64,000 nucleotides of DNA from positions 2,356,001 through 2,420,000 of the forward strand of contig OW818693.1 of NCBI GenBank assembly GCA_942493335.1, in the 5' to 3' direction. This DNA comes from JAEWSN01 sp942493335 (GTDB lineage Bacteria > Bacillota > Clostridia > DSM-8532). Under the pieces are notes generated by a model. It was not told the DNA's origin. It saw only the letters and a program-made list of their open reading frames with translations, and made no database searches. Made by a program: the position numbers and the translations under genes. Shown here in pieces: positions 16,840 through 25,900 of this stretch (position 1 is its first letter; the number at the start of each line of letters is the position of its first letter).

Positions 16840-17109
16840 TTAGATCCTGTGCATGCTCTGGAAAATATCGTCACGCTGCACGCGAATCTGGACGCCCAGT
16901 TCCTCGCCCTTGGCCGCCAGCATGTCCTGAAGGGTGCCGATGTCCATGCTCGTGGAGGACATGTCCACCATCATGACCATGGTGAAGATTTCCTGCATGA
17001 TCGTCTGGGAGATGTCCAGGATATTGGCGTGCGCCTCTGCAAGCACAGCGGTGACTGCGGCGATGATTCCGATGCGATCGCTTCCGAGCACGGTGATGAC
17101 AGCTTTCAT
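16840..17109 (-). CDS. ACT domain protein, UPF0237 family
   Basis: An 89-residue protein made of an ACT regulatory domain: MKAVITVLGSDRIGIIAAVT, then ANILDISQTIMQEIFTMVM. ACT domains bind amino acids or similar small ligands. The start at 17109 (after GAGGTG) gives the canonical N-terminus; the longer in-frame extension up to 17280 is rejected because it lacks a site and homologous sequence. It is paired with the PFL gene downstream, and likely regulates or senses for it. Confidence 0.92.
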   Translation of the reverse strand: MKAVITVLGSDRIGIIAAVTAVLAEAHANILDISQTIMQEIFTMVMMVDMSSTSMDIGTLQDMLAAKGEELGVQIRVQRDDIFQSMHRI

Positions 17110-18369
17110 GGTTGCACCTCGCTTGACGATTCGTTCCGGATTCCGCCCCGCCCGACCGGCCTGTCCGACTGGCCTGACGAAATGTTGACGCATCCGTTTG
17201 GCGATCATTATATCACAGCACTGGGCCGTGATTTTGCTGGTTTCACAAGTACTTATGCAGATTGTCCTGTCACGATTCACTAGGATTCTTGTTTATTTTC
17301 GAGAACAACGGGGTAGCAATAGAATAGAACAATGAAACACGAAGGAGGGTGGTTAAAGCAATCCATCATAATCGAACCGTTTGATTCGTGTAAATGAAGG
17401 AGATGATTCCACCGGAAAACTCAGCAAGATTCAAGAACCTGATCGAACCTGATGGTTCATCATGCAAGACAGTTGTTCCAGACCGGGGCTGTAGACCATA
17501 CGCTACCGACCTGACCGACCCGAACTGATCCTGATCGAATCCATGACAACCCGGAATGGAGGATCACCGGCCTGCGTACGAAGACCGGAGCGACAAATCC
17601 CTACACGACCCTTACCCGATCCTTAGGTCCCATCATTGTCAGACCCAAGACTCGAGCCAGACTCAACCAGACCCAACCCGAAGTCCAAGCTTGGCAGGAA
17701 CGTACCGTTCAAGACCCGATCACAATCCGTCAAGGCAATTTCCAGACTGAACCTTACCTTCCTCAGACCCGACCAGACCGGATCAAATCCGATCGAACCT
17801 CGAGCCTGACCCAGTCAAGACGAAATTGTGACCCAGTCAAGACAAGACCCTGACCCAACCTGATTCAACCCTCTGCCCAGGGATCCGGGATCCTGTACCA
17901 AATGACCATATATGGAGACCCGACCCGGTCCGACTCAAGAAGTGCGGATGGCAGCGCACCTGAGGCCCTCGAAAGGAAGGACCAAGGAACTTGTCCCTGA
18001 CCCGATCCTTTACCTGAAAACGGGAAGGAACAACGCCACATCAGCTGATCTGCAGGGAACCGCGCCGAAGGAAAAGCGTGGCCGACATCCGGGGATTCAC
18101 GGGAGTCTGGATGAAGGAAAAGCGGAAAAATCGGCTGAATGGCGAAAAACGAGCAAGGGAGATGATTCCACCAAGAATGCAAACAGAATCTCGACCGTTG
18201 AAAGCTTTCAAAATGAAGTCGCGACAAGGAGCAAAACCGAATAATGCATATGCTTTTAAAATCCTGTTCGCTGACCATTGAGTGTCCGACAGGTTAGGCG
18301 GTCCGGTCAATCAGTTAGATACCGGCCGCCTATTCATATGCGGAAATATCCGGTGAAAACCGTTTTAAT
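17110..18369. other. 1.26-kb gene-free stretch, strongly T-poor on the + strand
   Basis: No open frame here shows a recognisable protein. From about 17401 to 17880 the + strand is very poor in T (by eye about 10-15 percent) and rich in C and A. It has recurrent short words such as GATCGAACC, CAGACC and TGACCCAGTCAAGAC (17808-17822, repeated at 17829-17843). A 15-bp repeat GGAGATGATTCCACC occurs at 17399-17413 and 18158-18172, bracketing the stretch. From about 17900 to 18240 the strand becomes purine-rich. The interval lies between the ACT gene start and the end of the YfbR-like gene. A non-coding RNA, a rut-like region or a degenerated repeat are all possible. Confidence 0.6.
18294..18333. 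repeat. Long hairpin downstream of the YfbR-like gene
   Basis: TAGGCGG-T-CCGGT pairs with ACCGGCCGCCTA across a 13-base loop, about 37 bases after the YfbR-like stop codon. There is no clear T-run on either side, so it may be a weak terminator or an RNA-stabilising hairpin. Confidence 0.5.
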
Positions 18370-18981
18370 TCAATTCAATTCATCCAGCGTTTTTTCGAAG
18401 CTTCCTGCGAAATGATCCAGGAAATATGTCACTTCCGGCATCTCTTTCCCATCCGGTCCGCACATCTCTTTCAATCTTTCGAGGATGGATGCGCGGGCCT
18501 TCTGGAATTCACGGTTTCCATTCTTCTCCTCCTCCACGCACTTGAGCAGTGCGGAAAGACGATCGGCCGCCTTCAGGATGGCCGCTTCCTCCCCGTGCTC
18601 GTCGGGATCAAGGATCCCCCGATATTCCCCCTGCAATTCCTCCGGAAGCATGGCAAGGATCCGGTCCCGTGCGACCTGCTCGAGATCCTGGTAAGCCGTG
18701 CTGATCTGCGGACTGAAGTACTTGATCGGCGTGGGCAGGTCGCCCGTCAGGGTTTCCGAAGCATCATGATACAGGGCGATCAGCGCAATACGTTCGGGAT
18801 TCAGCGTGCCACCAAAAAACCGGTTCCGGATCACGGCCAGCGCATGGGCGAGCACCGCCACCTGATGGCTGTGCTCCTGCACGTTTTCCGGCACGGTATT
18901 GCGCATGAGACTCCAGCGCGCGATGTTCCGCATGCGCGACAGGAAGGCGAAAAAGCTGTATTGAGGATTGGATGCACGCAT
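18370..18981 (-). CDS. HD-domain 5'-deoxynucleotidase, YfbR type
   Basis: A 203-residue HD phosphohydrolase with EHSHQVAVLAHAL, YHDASETLTGDLPTPIKY and ADRLSALLKCVEEE, the metal-binding and substrate motifs of YfbR (removal of phosphate from deoxynucleoside monophosphates). It would act in dNTP pool balance in the cytoplasm. Length matches E. coli YfbR (about 199). It begins 25 bases after the end of the large fibronectin-type gene upstream on the same strand. Confidence 0.9.
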   Translation of the reverse strand: MRASNPQYSFFAFLSRMRNIARWSLMRNTVPENVQEHSHQVAVLAHALAVIRNRFFGGTLNPERIALIALYHDASETLTGDLPTPIKYFSPQISTAYQDLEQVARDRILAMLPEELQGEYRGILDPDEHGEEAAILKAADRLSALLKCVEEEKNGNREFQKARASILERLKEMCGPDGKEMPEVTYFLDHFAGSFEKTLDELN

Positions 18982-19005
18982 TCGTTGTTTCCCCCGAGGC
19001 CGTCC

Positions 19006-22000
19006 TTATAAATCTCCCGATATTGTCAGGGCCCGCTCCATCAGAACAAGCAGTTCCCCCAAAGTGATCGACGCATTCGGATTCAGCTTCCCGGATCCGT
19101 TTCCCTGCACGATGCCATTTTCCACCGCGAAGCGGACCGCATTCAAGTACGCCGCGTCAACGCCGGACCAATCGCTGAAATCAGCCCAGGCAGGCTTATC
19201 AACGGCAACCGGCTTCTCTGCGGATTTCTTGCCGTACAGGGCAACCACCGCGGCAACCGCCTGTTCCCTGCGCACAACGCCACCAGCAGCGAGGGCTGGA
19301 AGATCCGCGGAACGGAGGAAGCCTGCGCGGCTCGCAGTTGTGAGGGGATTCGTCGTTGTCCAGTCATAGGGAACCACATCGAGCATCAGTTTGGCAAGCA
19401 TTTCTCCCGATGCGGCGGTAGATGCTTTCCATCCGGAGCCGGTCAGCGCCTTCAGGTCATATTGGCGCATGATCGCATCCAGACTCGTCTTCACATAAGC
19501 GGGCATGGCGCCTGCAGGCGTTGCAGCCCGTACGGCGGCGGCAAGCGGGGATGGGGTCGTCAGATCCGCAAGGACACGGCCGGCCTCGTAGTCCAGCCGG
19601 CTGGGCTGTTTCGTCCAGACGCCGGGTGCCGCCCAAGTCTGAACCGCGATTTCATCCCGTCGGTACGAGGCAAGGGAAGGAACCGGCAGGGATGCCTGCA
19701 ACGGCCGTGTGAAATCGGACAACGATGCGTAACGGTCGCCTGCGCCAGCAGTCACCTTCAGTTCCGTAATCGGGGTCTTCAGGGTCATGCCTGACGTTGC
19801 CTTGAAGTCCGTGGCTGGCGTCCGGATGTCGAAACGGACCGTCATGTCCGGCGCATCCGCGCGCAGATTGAAATACCGGTCGGTCTGCAGGGTGCCGGGG
19901 CGCACGGTCCAGTCCGATCCCGGTGTACGAACCAGCAGATCCATCTGCATGGCGGCCAGTGCATCATAGACGGCGGATCCAAGTTCCAGCCGGACAACCT
20001 TGACCCCGGCCGGGGGGCTCCGCAGATCAATCTGAACCACCGGTTCCCCGAGCGAACGGATGGATTCCGCCAGCCTGAAGGCATGGATGCCGATCGATTT
20101 TGTCGTCCAGGTCCCGTCCGCACCGACCTGCCCGTAGAGCAGCTCGTCCCCGGACGGCTTGTTGTCGAGATCATAACTGGAATCGTAATCGTTCCGGCTT
20201 CGATCCGTCACGACGACGATGGTGGAGGTCGGGATGGAGGACAGTCCGGAGACCGGACTAACGGCAAAAAGTCTGGCATAGTACCGGTGGTTTGAGACCA
20301 GGCCGGTTGCAGTGAAGGTCCCGCCTGCCACCGTGAATTTCTTCATGCGCGCAAACGCTGCATTGTCGGCCATTTCGAGCCGATACCCCATTCCCGGCAG
20401 ATCGACCCATTCGTAGATGATGGAATCCGCCGTGATGCCGGCATCTCCGGATTTCACGCCAAAACCGGTCGGGGTGGAGGGCGGAAGCCAAGGTTCCGTC
20501 TTGATCGCAAACGCCCCGCTCCAGGCGGATTTGACGCCAATGCCGGCGCCGGTCACATTGATGCTTGTATTGATGGCGCGAATCCAGAGGTTGTACCGTG
20601 TTTCGGGGGTCAGTCCCTCCAACCGGTAAAATCCACGCAAGGTATAGTCCGCCTCGTGGACCATTACCGTCCCGATGGATTTCTCCTGCTGTTCCGCCGT
20701 ACCCCAGCTGATTTCATAATCCATCCCGAAAACGGCTGTCCAGGTCAGATCCACGAAATTGTCGCCGGCCAGTGCGGAAAGGATGTCGGGCACTACGGGA
20801 ATCGTGATGATCTCCCCTTCCTTCGGCAAGGTGGTCACAACGAGCGGATCGGAAGGATCGGATTGGTTCCCCTGGGTGTTTTCAATCGTCACCCAGGTCA
20901 GGTAGGCCGTATTTTCCTTCAGGCCTGCAAGCGGAAAGGTGAACGTCTGATCAATGGCATCTTCCGCAATGTCCGGAATCGGCGCGGTGGCCTGCGAGGG
21001 CTGGGTGAGTTCCAGCTTCTTCATGAAGTCCTGGCTCAAGTCGCTGTAGGTGACAAACTCGCCGCGCGTCGGAAACTTGATCTTCACCTGCTCGAGCACG
21101 GAATTGTAGGGGACGGCATGGGGCCGGACGATCCAGCCGGGCTGGTAATTGACGATCCGCGCCGGTTTCCGGAGCGGATCTGCCGCAGGAAGCGCCTCAT
21201 TCGCATCGTAAACGGCGCGGGGCACCTGGTCCCAGCGCCCGATGGTACCAGCCTGGACCGCACCCGGCGTGGCGGCCGTATACAGCTGATACCAGCGCTT
21301 TTCCAGTTTGAGGGTGACGGTGGTGAGTGTAACCTCCTGCTTGTTGTTCGCATCCAGATGCACGCCGAACGGCGGCGCCGGCGGCGCGACCGGCCGGTTC
21401 ATCCCCGTGTCCGGCGCCGTGATGATCACCTTCGTGTTCGGCTCGGACGCAAACACGGTTGTCACATAGTTTCCGGCCTCGTTGGGCAAGAGGTACTGCT
21501 TGTTCGCCCGCATGGAGACATAGTAGGTCGCGTTCGGCGCAAGGCCGGACAGCAGGTATTTGTACCCGACAACCTTTCCGGAGACGGCATCCCGGACTTC
21601 ATTGGAAGGCCCCATCGAAACGCCCGAGGCAATCCGGGTGCCCGGCTGCGGATCCAGCACCTCATCCACATTCTGCGTCAGATAAATGTCGTAGGTGATG
21701 TCCGTGTCCGGCTCCCCGATTCCGTTTTCAGGCGCCAGCCAGAGCAGGGTTGGTTTGCCCGCCTCCAGCAGATCCTGAAACAGAAGCGGCGGATCCGCGT
21801 TGGGGAAATCGGAATATACCGGCGCCTCGGGCTTCTCCGGAATGTTCTCGCGAAGCTCCACATAGGCATCCGACAGGAAGAACACCTGCCGGGCCGGATC
21901 GCTTTTCAGCGTGGCCGTCGCCTCCACCTTGAAACTGTAAGCGCGCGTGTCGCTTTTCGGAATGCTCAGGTAATAGACGTTGGTGTTCGGAATGGTCGCG

Positions 22001-22944
22001 ATGTTGGTTTCCGTTGCGGCGTCGTTGTTGATCTTGCGGAACAGGTTGTATTCGACACGGCTGAACTGGTCGCTTGCAATGGCATCCCAGTAGAATTTCC
22101 AGATGACGTCCGTATCGGTGAAGCCGACCTTCTGGGCGAAAAGCAGGATCCCGGTCTGGACAGGCGGCGTGGTGGGGATGTCCTCCGGCTTGGAAACGCT
22201 GACATCCGGACCGGGCAGCGGTACGACCTTGATGATGTACTCACGGCCGGGGGAGGCATCAGGCCAGACATACTCGAGCCGGCCGGTTCCCGCATTCACG
22301 GTGACCGGGCTGGCCGGTGTGCCGATATCCTTGCCCTGGACGATCGGAATGTTCGGAGGCTGCGAAAAGCCCTGTGTCTCGGAGATCAGGATCTGGTAAT
22401 TGATGCGGCCGTCCACATTCCACACATCGTCCCATGTGATGCGGATATTGTTTGTCCCGGATACCTTGGCGGCGGTCACCTTGAGTCCGGACAGAAAACG
22501 GACCGCGGTGGAGTCGGCCGATGTGACGACGTTCTCTCCCATCGTTCCGTACTTATACGCGGATCTGCCACTCAAATCATAGATGGTGCCCGTTGCGAGC
22601 TCCGGGCTGACATCAAGGGCGGAATCAAGCAGTGCGGCATCTCCCGGAAGGGTCACGCTGCGGGCATCCACAAGCTTCCCCGTGGTCTTCTGGACTTCCT
22701 TGAAAGTGAAGGTCTGCGATGTTTCAAGCGCACTGGCGGGGAAAGTCGGTGGGGTCCATTTGAACTGGGCATACCAGCTCATGCCGATCCCTTCCGCCCG
22801 ATACCCGTTGCTCAGCACCTCCAGGTTCCGGGGCGGCGCCGGAGGCGTTGCCACAGCAGAGGAAGCGGACAGTGCAGGCATGGCCGCCAAAAAGGTGACA
22901 GCCGCCAGGACCATGGACAGAATCCTTGTTCGGGTTCTTTTCAT
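19006..22944 (-). CDS. Secreted 1312-residue fibronectin type III protein with C-terminal SLH domain
   Basis: The N-terminus (MKRTRTRILSMVLAAVTFLA, then ALSASSA) is a signal peptide. The body has a series of fibronectin III-like modules, each ending in a (N/P)xTxYxxxxxA pattern (for example NATYYVSMRANKQ, ETRYNLWIRAIN, NHRYYARLFAVSP). The C-terminal ~100 residues carry an SLH-like unit (VVRREQAVAAVVALYGKK, VRFAVENGIVQGNGSGKLNP) expected to bind cell-wall polymer. So it is a surface-anchored protein, possibly an adhesin or polysaccharide-binding scaffold; no catalytic motif is seen. It starts 10 bases after the stop of the larger paralogue-like gene, with GAGGGAG overlapping that gene's end, so the two form one operon. 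Confidence 0.8.
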   Translation of the reverse strand: MKRTRTRILSMVLAAVTFLAAMPALSASSAVATPPAPPRNLEVLSNGYRAEGIGMSWYAQFKWTPPTFPASALETSQTFTFKEVQKTTGKLVDARSVTLPGDAALLDSALDVSPELATGTIYDLSGRSAYKYGTMGENVVTSADSTAVRFLSGLKVTAAKVSGTNNIRITWDDVWNVDGRINYQILISETQGFSQPPNIPIVQGKDIGTPASPVTVNAGTGRLEYVWPDASPGREYIIKVVPLPGPDVSVSKPEDIPTTPPVQTGILLFAQKVGFTDTDVIWKFYWDAIASDQFSRVEYNLFRKINNDAATETNIATIPNTNVYYLSIPKSDTRAYSFKVEATATLKSDPARQVFFLSDAYVELRENIPEKPEAPVYSDFPNADPPLLFQDLLEAGKPTLLWLAPENGIGEPDTDITYDIYLTQNVDEVLDPQPGTRIASGVSMGPSNEVRDAVSGKVVGYKYLLSGLAPNATYYVSMRANKQYLLPNEAGNYVTTVFASEPNTKVIITAPDTGMNRPVAPPAPPFGVHLDANNKQEVTLTTVTLKLEKRWYQLYTAATPGAVQAGTIGRWDQVPRAVYDANEALPAADPLRKPARIVNYQPGWIVRPHAVPYNSVLEQVKIKFPTRGEFVTYSDLSQDFMKKLELTQPSQATAPIPDIAEDAIDQTFTFPLAGLKENTAYLTWVTIENTQGNQSDPSDPLVVTTLPKEGEIITIPVVPDILSALAGDNFVDLTWTAVFGMDYEISWGTAEQQEKSIGTVMVHEADYTLRGFYRLEGLTPETRYNLWIRAINTSINVTGAGIGVKSAWSGAFAIKTEPWLPPSTPTGFGVKSGDAGITADSIIYEWVDLPGMGYRLEMADNAAFARMKKFTVAGGTFTATGLVSNHRYYARLFAVSPVSGLSSIPTSTIVVVTDRSRNDYDSSYDLDNKPSGDELLYGQVGADGTWTTKSIGIHAFRLAESIRSLGEPVVQIDLRSPPAGVKVVRLELGSAVYDALAAMQMDLLVRTPGSDWTVRPGTLQTDRYFNLRADAPDMTVRFDIRTPATDFKATSGMTLKTPITELKVTAGAGDRYASLSDFTRPLQASLPVPSLASYRRDEIAVQTWAAPGVWTKQPSRLDYEAGRVLADLTTPSPLAAAVRAATPAGAMPAYVKTSLDAIMRQYDLKALTGSGWKASTAASGEMLAKLMLDVVPYDWTTTNPLTTASRAGFLRSADLPALAAGGVVRREQAVAAVVALYGKKSAEKPVAVDKPAWADFSDWSGVDAAYLNAVRFAVENGIVQGNGSGKLNPNASITLGELLVLMERALTISGDL

Positions 22945-22954
22945 GCAGACTCCC

Positions 22955-25900
22955 TCATTTCCCCAACAGGGTCAGTACCTTCTGTGCCATTTCCAGCAGG
23001 GAGCCGACACTGGCAGTCCCCTTTGCATCAAAGCGTTTCCGGGCATCCAGTGCCGCAAGGCTCATGTCCAGCCCGAGCACCACCGGCTTCTGCAGCTTCG
23101 GCAGCACCTCGGACAGGTTTGCGATGGCAGGCGTGCGTACGGTTTTGATCTGCTCAACCGGTTTTCCAAGACTGCCTGCGTAGAGCTGGACAGACCAGGA
23201 AACCGCTCGCTGGTTATCCACGGGGATCAGCAGCGTCCGGGTCTGGATGACATCCCCGAGTCCCAGCAACGCCAGTTTCTGCGCCATCGTCAGGCCCTGC
23301 GCCTCGGTGGTCCGCTCGGAAAGCAGTTCATACAGCAGAACCGCTTCCCGGCCGGTCACCGTATTGGTCGGATAGATCGGTTTCGTGCCGAAAGCGTACG
23401 TCAAATCATATTTCCCCGCAATGGCGGTCAACCCCGGCCAGGCAATGGCGCTGGTTCCCTGCACCCCCTTGGCTGAGACGATGACCATTGAACCCGGCCC
23501 GTCCAGACGGAATGCGCCCTGGGAATCCGTAAAGGCGCGCATTCCGGCGGGTTCCTTCCAGGTGGAGGTGCCGGCGGGCAGGATCAGCGGCAGGATCCGG
23601 CCGGACAGATACGCATAGTTCAGGCGGGCGAGGATGGCTCCGGGAAAGGCGTTTACTGCGGCCTTCTGCACGGAGAAGGCGGTCACGCCGCTCCCGCCGT
23701 CCAGAATGTCCTTCAGGTACCGGGACATTTCCGTTTCAACACGGCCCACCATGCCTCCGACCGTATCAAGCAGGTCGGTATGCACCCGATAGGTATAGGC
23801 GGAAGCGTTCTTGTCGAGCATCCCCCGCTCCCTGTCCACGATACCGTATTTGAAAGGGCCCTTGGCAAGTGGATTGTTCAGAATCTCATCAATCATCTTT
23901 TCGAGAACACCCCGCGTATAACGGGAACCAATGGTCTCCACGGAGAAGCCGTATACCTTCGAGGCCCGTTCGTAGAGGGACGGAAGTGCCACATCCCCTG
24001 CATCGCGCCGGGCGATACGAATCCGAAGCATCGTCTCCCCCACCTGGCTTGATGCCACCTGCGCCCGCAGCGCAGGCAGGTTGAAGCTGCTGCGGGACAG
24101 AAGATATTCCGCACCGCCGATTCGAACCGCAAGCCGTCCGTCGACGCGGTGGATGGTTTCGAGCACCTGCTCGGGAACCGTCACCTCGTACAGGACGGCA
24201 TTGTCGTTTTCCTTGTCGAGCGTGATGATCTGGGTGCCGCCCGGATCGCTTTCCAGCATGGCCTGCACACGGTCGCCCTTCAGCAGCACGCGCACCGCGT
24301 TGTTGGCACCCTTGTCGACGAGCCAGTACGGTTTCCGGTTCAGTTCCTCCGCCTGTTCGTCATACAGGGAAATGATGTTTTCCTTGTCCTTTGCCTGATC
24401 ATAATCGGACTGGGAGAAATCGGTACGTGTGGAAACCGGGCCGACATGGATGGAATCCGCCTTTCCCCCGTCGTCCCCGACCGTCGCCCCAATGGCGGGA
24501 TTCGAGGCCCAAAGACGCACAAAGTACGTGGTGTTGGTCGCCAGCGGAACCTGTTGGAAGGTTCCATCCCGCTGCAGACTCTTCTTTCTTGTGATGCGGG
24601 CATAATACATGTATTTGTTCGGATTCTCGCGAAGCTGCGCGTTCGACTGTTCCTGATAATAGTCGATCCGGCCGCCTGCGGCGTCCTCATACCCGTAATC
24701 CGAAACACCGGAACCGGAATAGACCAGCCGCGTGTAATCCACCTCATCCGCCGTACGTGCCTCAAGGGAATAGGTATAGGCGTGCTCGCCTTCCCATCGG
24801 ACTTCGACCTCGTGCAGCGCATCCCTGGTCTTCCGGGTGACCGGCTTGCCGGGTGTCGCCATCCAGGTGGCCGTTGCGGCATCGTACCATTTCGCATCCG
24901 GCGGAATGTGACGCAGGCGGAAATCATACCAGGTATCGGACTGCAGCCCGAGAACCCGCCAGTGGTATTCGCCCGTGCCCGCGTTCCGGACCAGTGAGTA
25001 ACGGTCGCGGGACAGCTTCACATAGGCGCTGTCCGTTTCGGACGTCTTTTTCATGTAGATTTCGAAATTGGACGGATCTCCTTTGGGCAGGTTGGACAGG
25101 ACTGTAAATCCAATTTCCAGATCCCGGACAACCTCGAACTGTTCCGGTCCCTTCACGAGCGGCGTGGTGACAGGCACCGTAACCCAACGACTCGGCGGCG
25201 GCGTCTGGACGCCATTGACCAGCGTTCCCCTGTTCCGGACGGCGCGCAGGCTGAGGTAATACTGCGTATTCGGTTCCAGGAATCCCTTCATGGGAAAGAG
25301 AACCGCCAGAGTTGCGGGATCGAGGGTCAGCTTGAGATCCCCCGAGGCCATGGCGGTGCGCGCAGCGGCGTTGTTCAGCGGGATGTAGAGGGCACCGCCG
25401 CTGACCAGATCGGGCGACTGGGTCCGGTAATAGGTCAGGAAATCAACCAGCTGGGGATCGGAGGCAAGCTCCGGATCGGTCGGATCCGACGCGGGGGGGG
25501 GGATGACGGAGGTTACGATCATTTCATATCCAACATCCGCTTCCCGATGCATCCACTGCATGACGACGGAGGCATCGGTGAGCCGCGGGTTTCCATCCGC
25601 ATCCGTCGCCATGGAGAATTCAGTCGGCGCACGCGGGTTGCGGGTGATGTTGTCGAGACTCACGAGATCGAGTTTCGGGGTGGTGAGGGTCTTGACGGCG
25701 GTATCCATCGTGTTGCCGAGGGTGAAGGGCTCGTCGGGCACGGTTGTCCCGTTCTGACACTCCGTCACCCACAGAGAAGGTCGTGCCTTGACGTAATACG
25801 TGGTATTGGGCAGAATCAACTCGGCGCCTGGATCCGGTGCATTGTCGGCAATGGGGTCAGGCACACTCCGGATCTGATGGGCCGGGGGCAGCGTGGCAAG

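Noticed and set aside
17399..18172. Attachment-site interpretation of the 15-bp direct repeat GGAGATGATTCCACC
   Set aside because: The DNA between has no integrase or cargo gene and neither copy lies at a tRNA; kept only as part of the odd stretch.
17865..18278. Open frames of 110 and 137 codons in the T-depleted stretch
   Set aside because: Low-complexity translations with no domain, no convincing start site, and they overlap on opposite strands; base skew alone keeps frames open.
20656..23148. 830-codon + strand frame opposite the large fibronectin-type genes
   Set aside because: Arg/Gly/His-rich shadow translation without motifs; the minus-strand genes have signal peptides and repeat modules.
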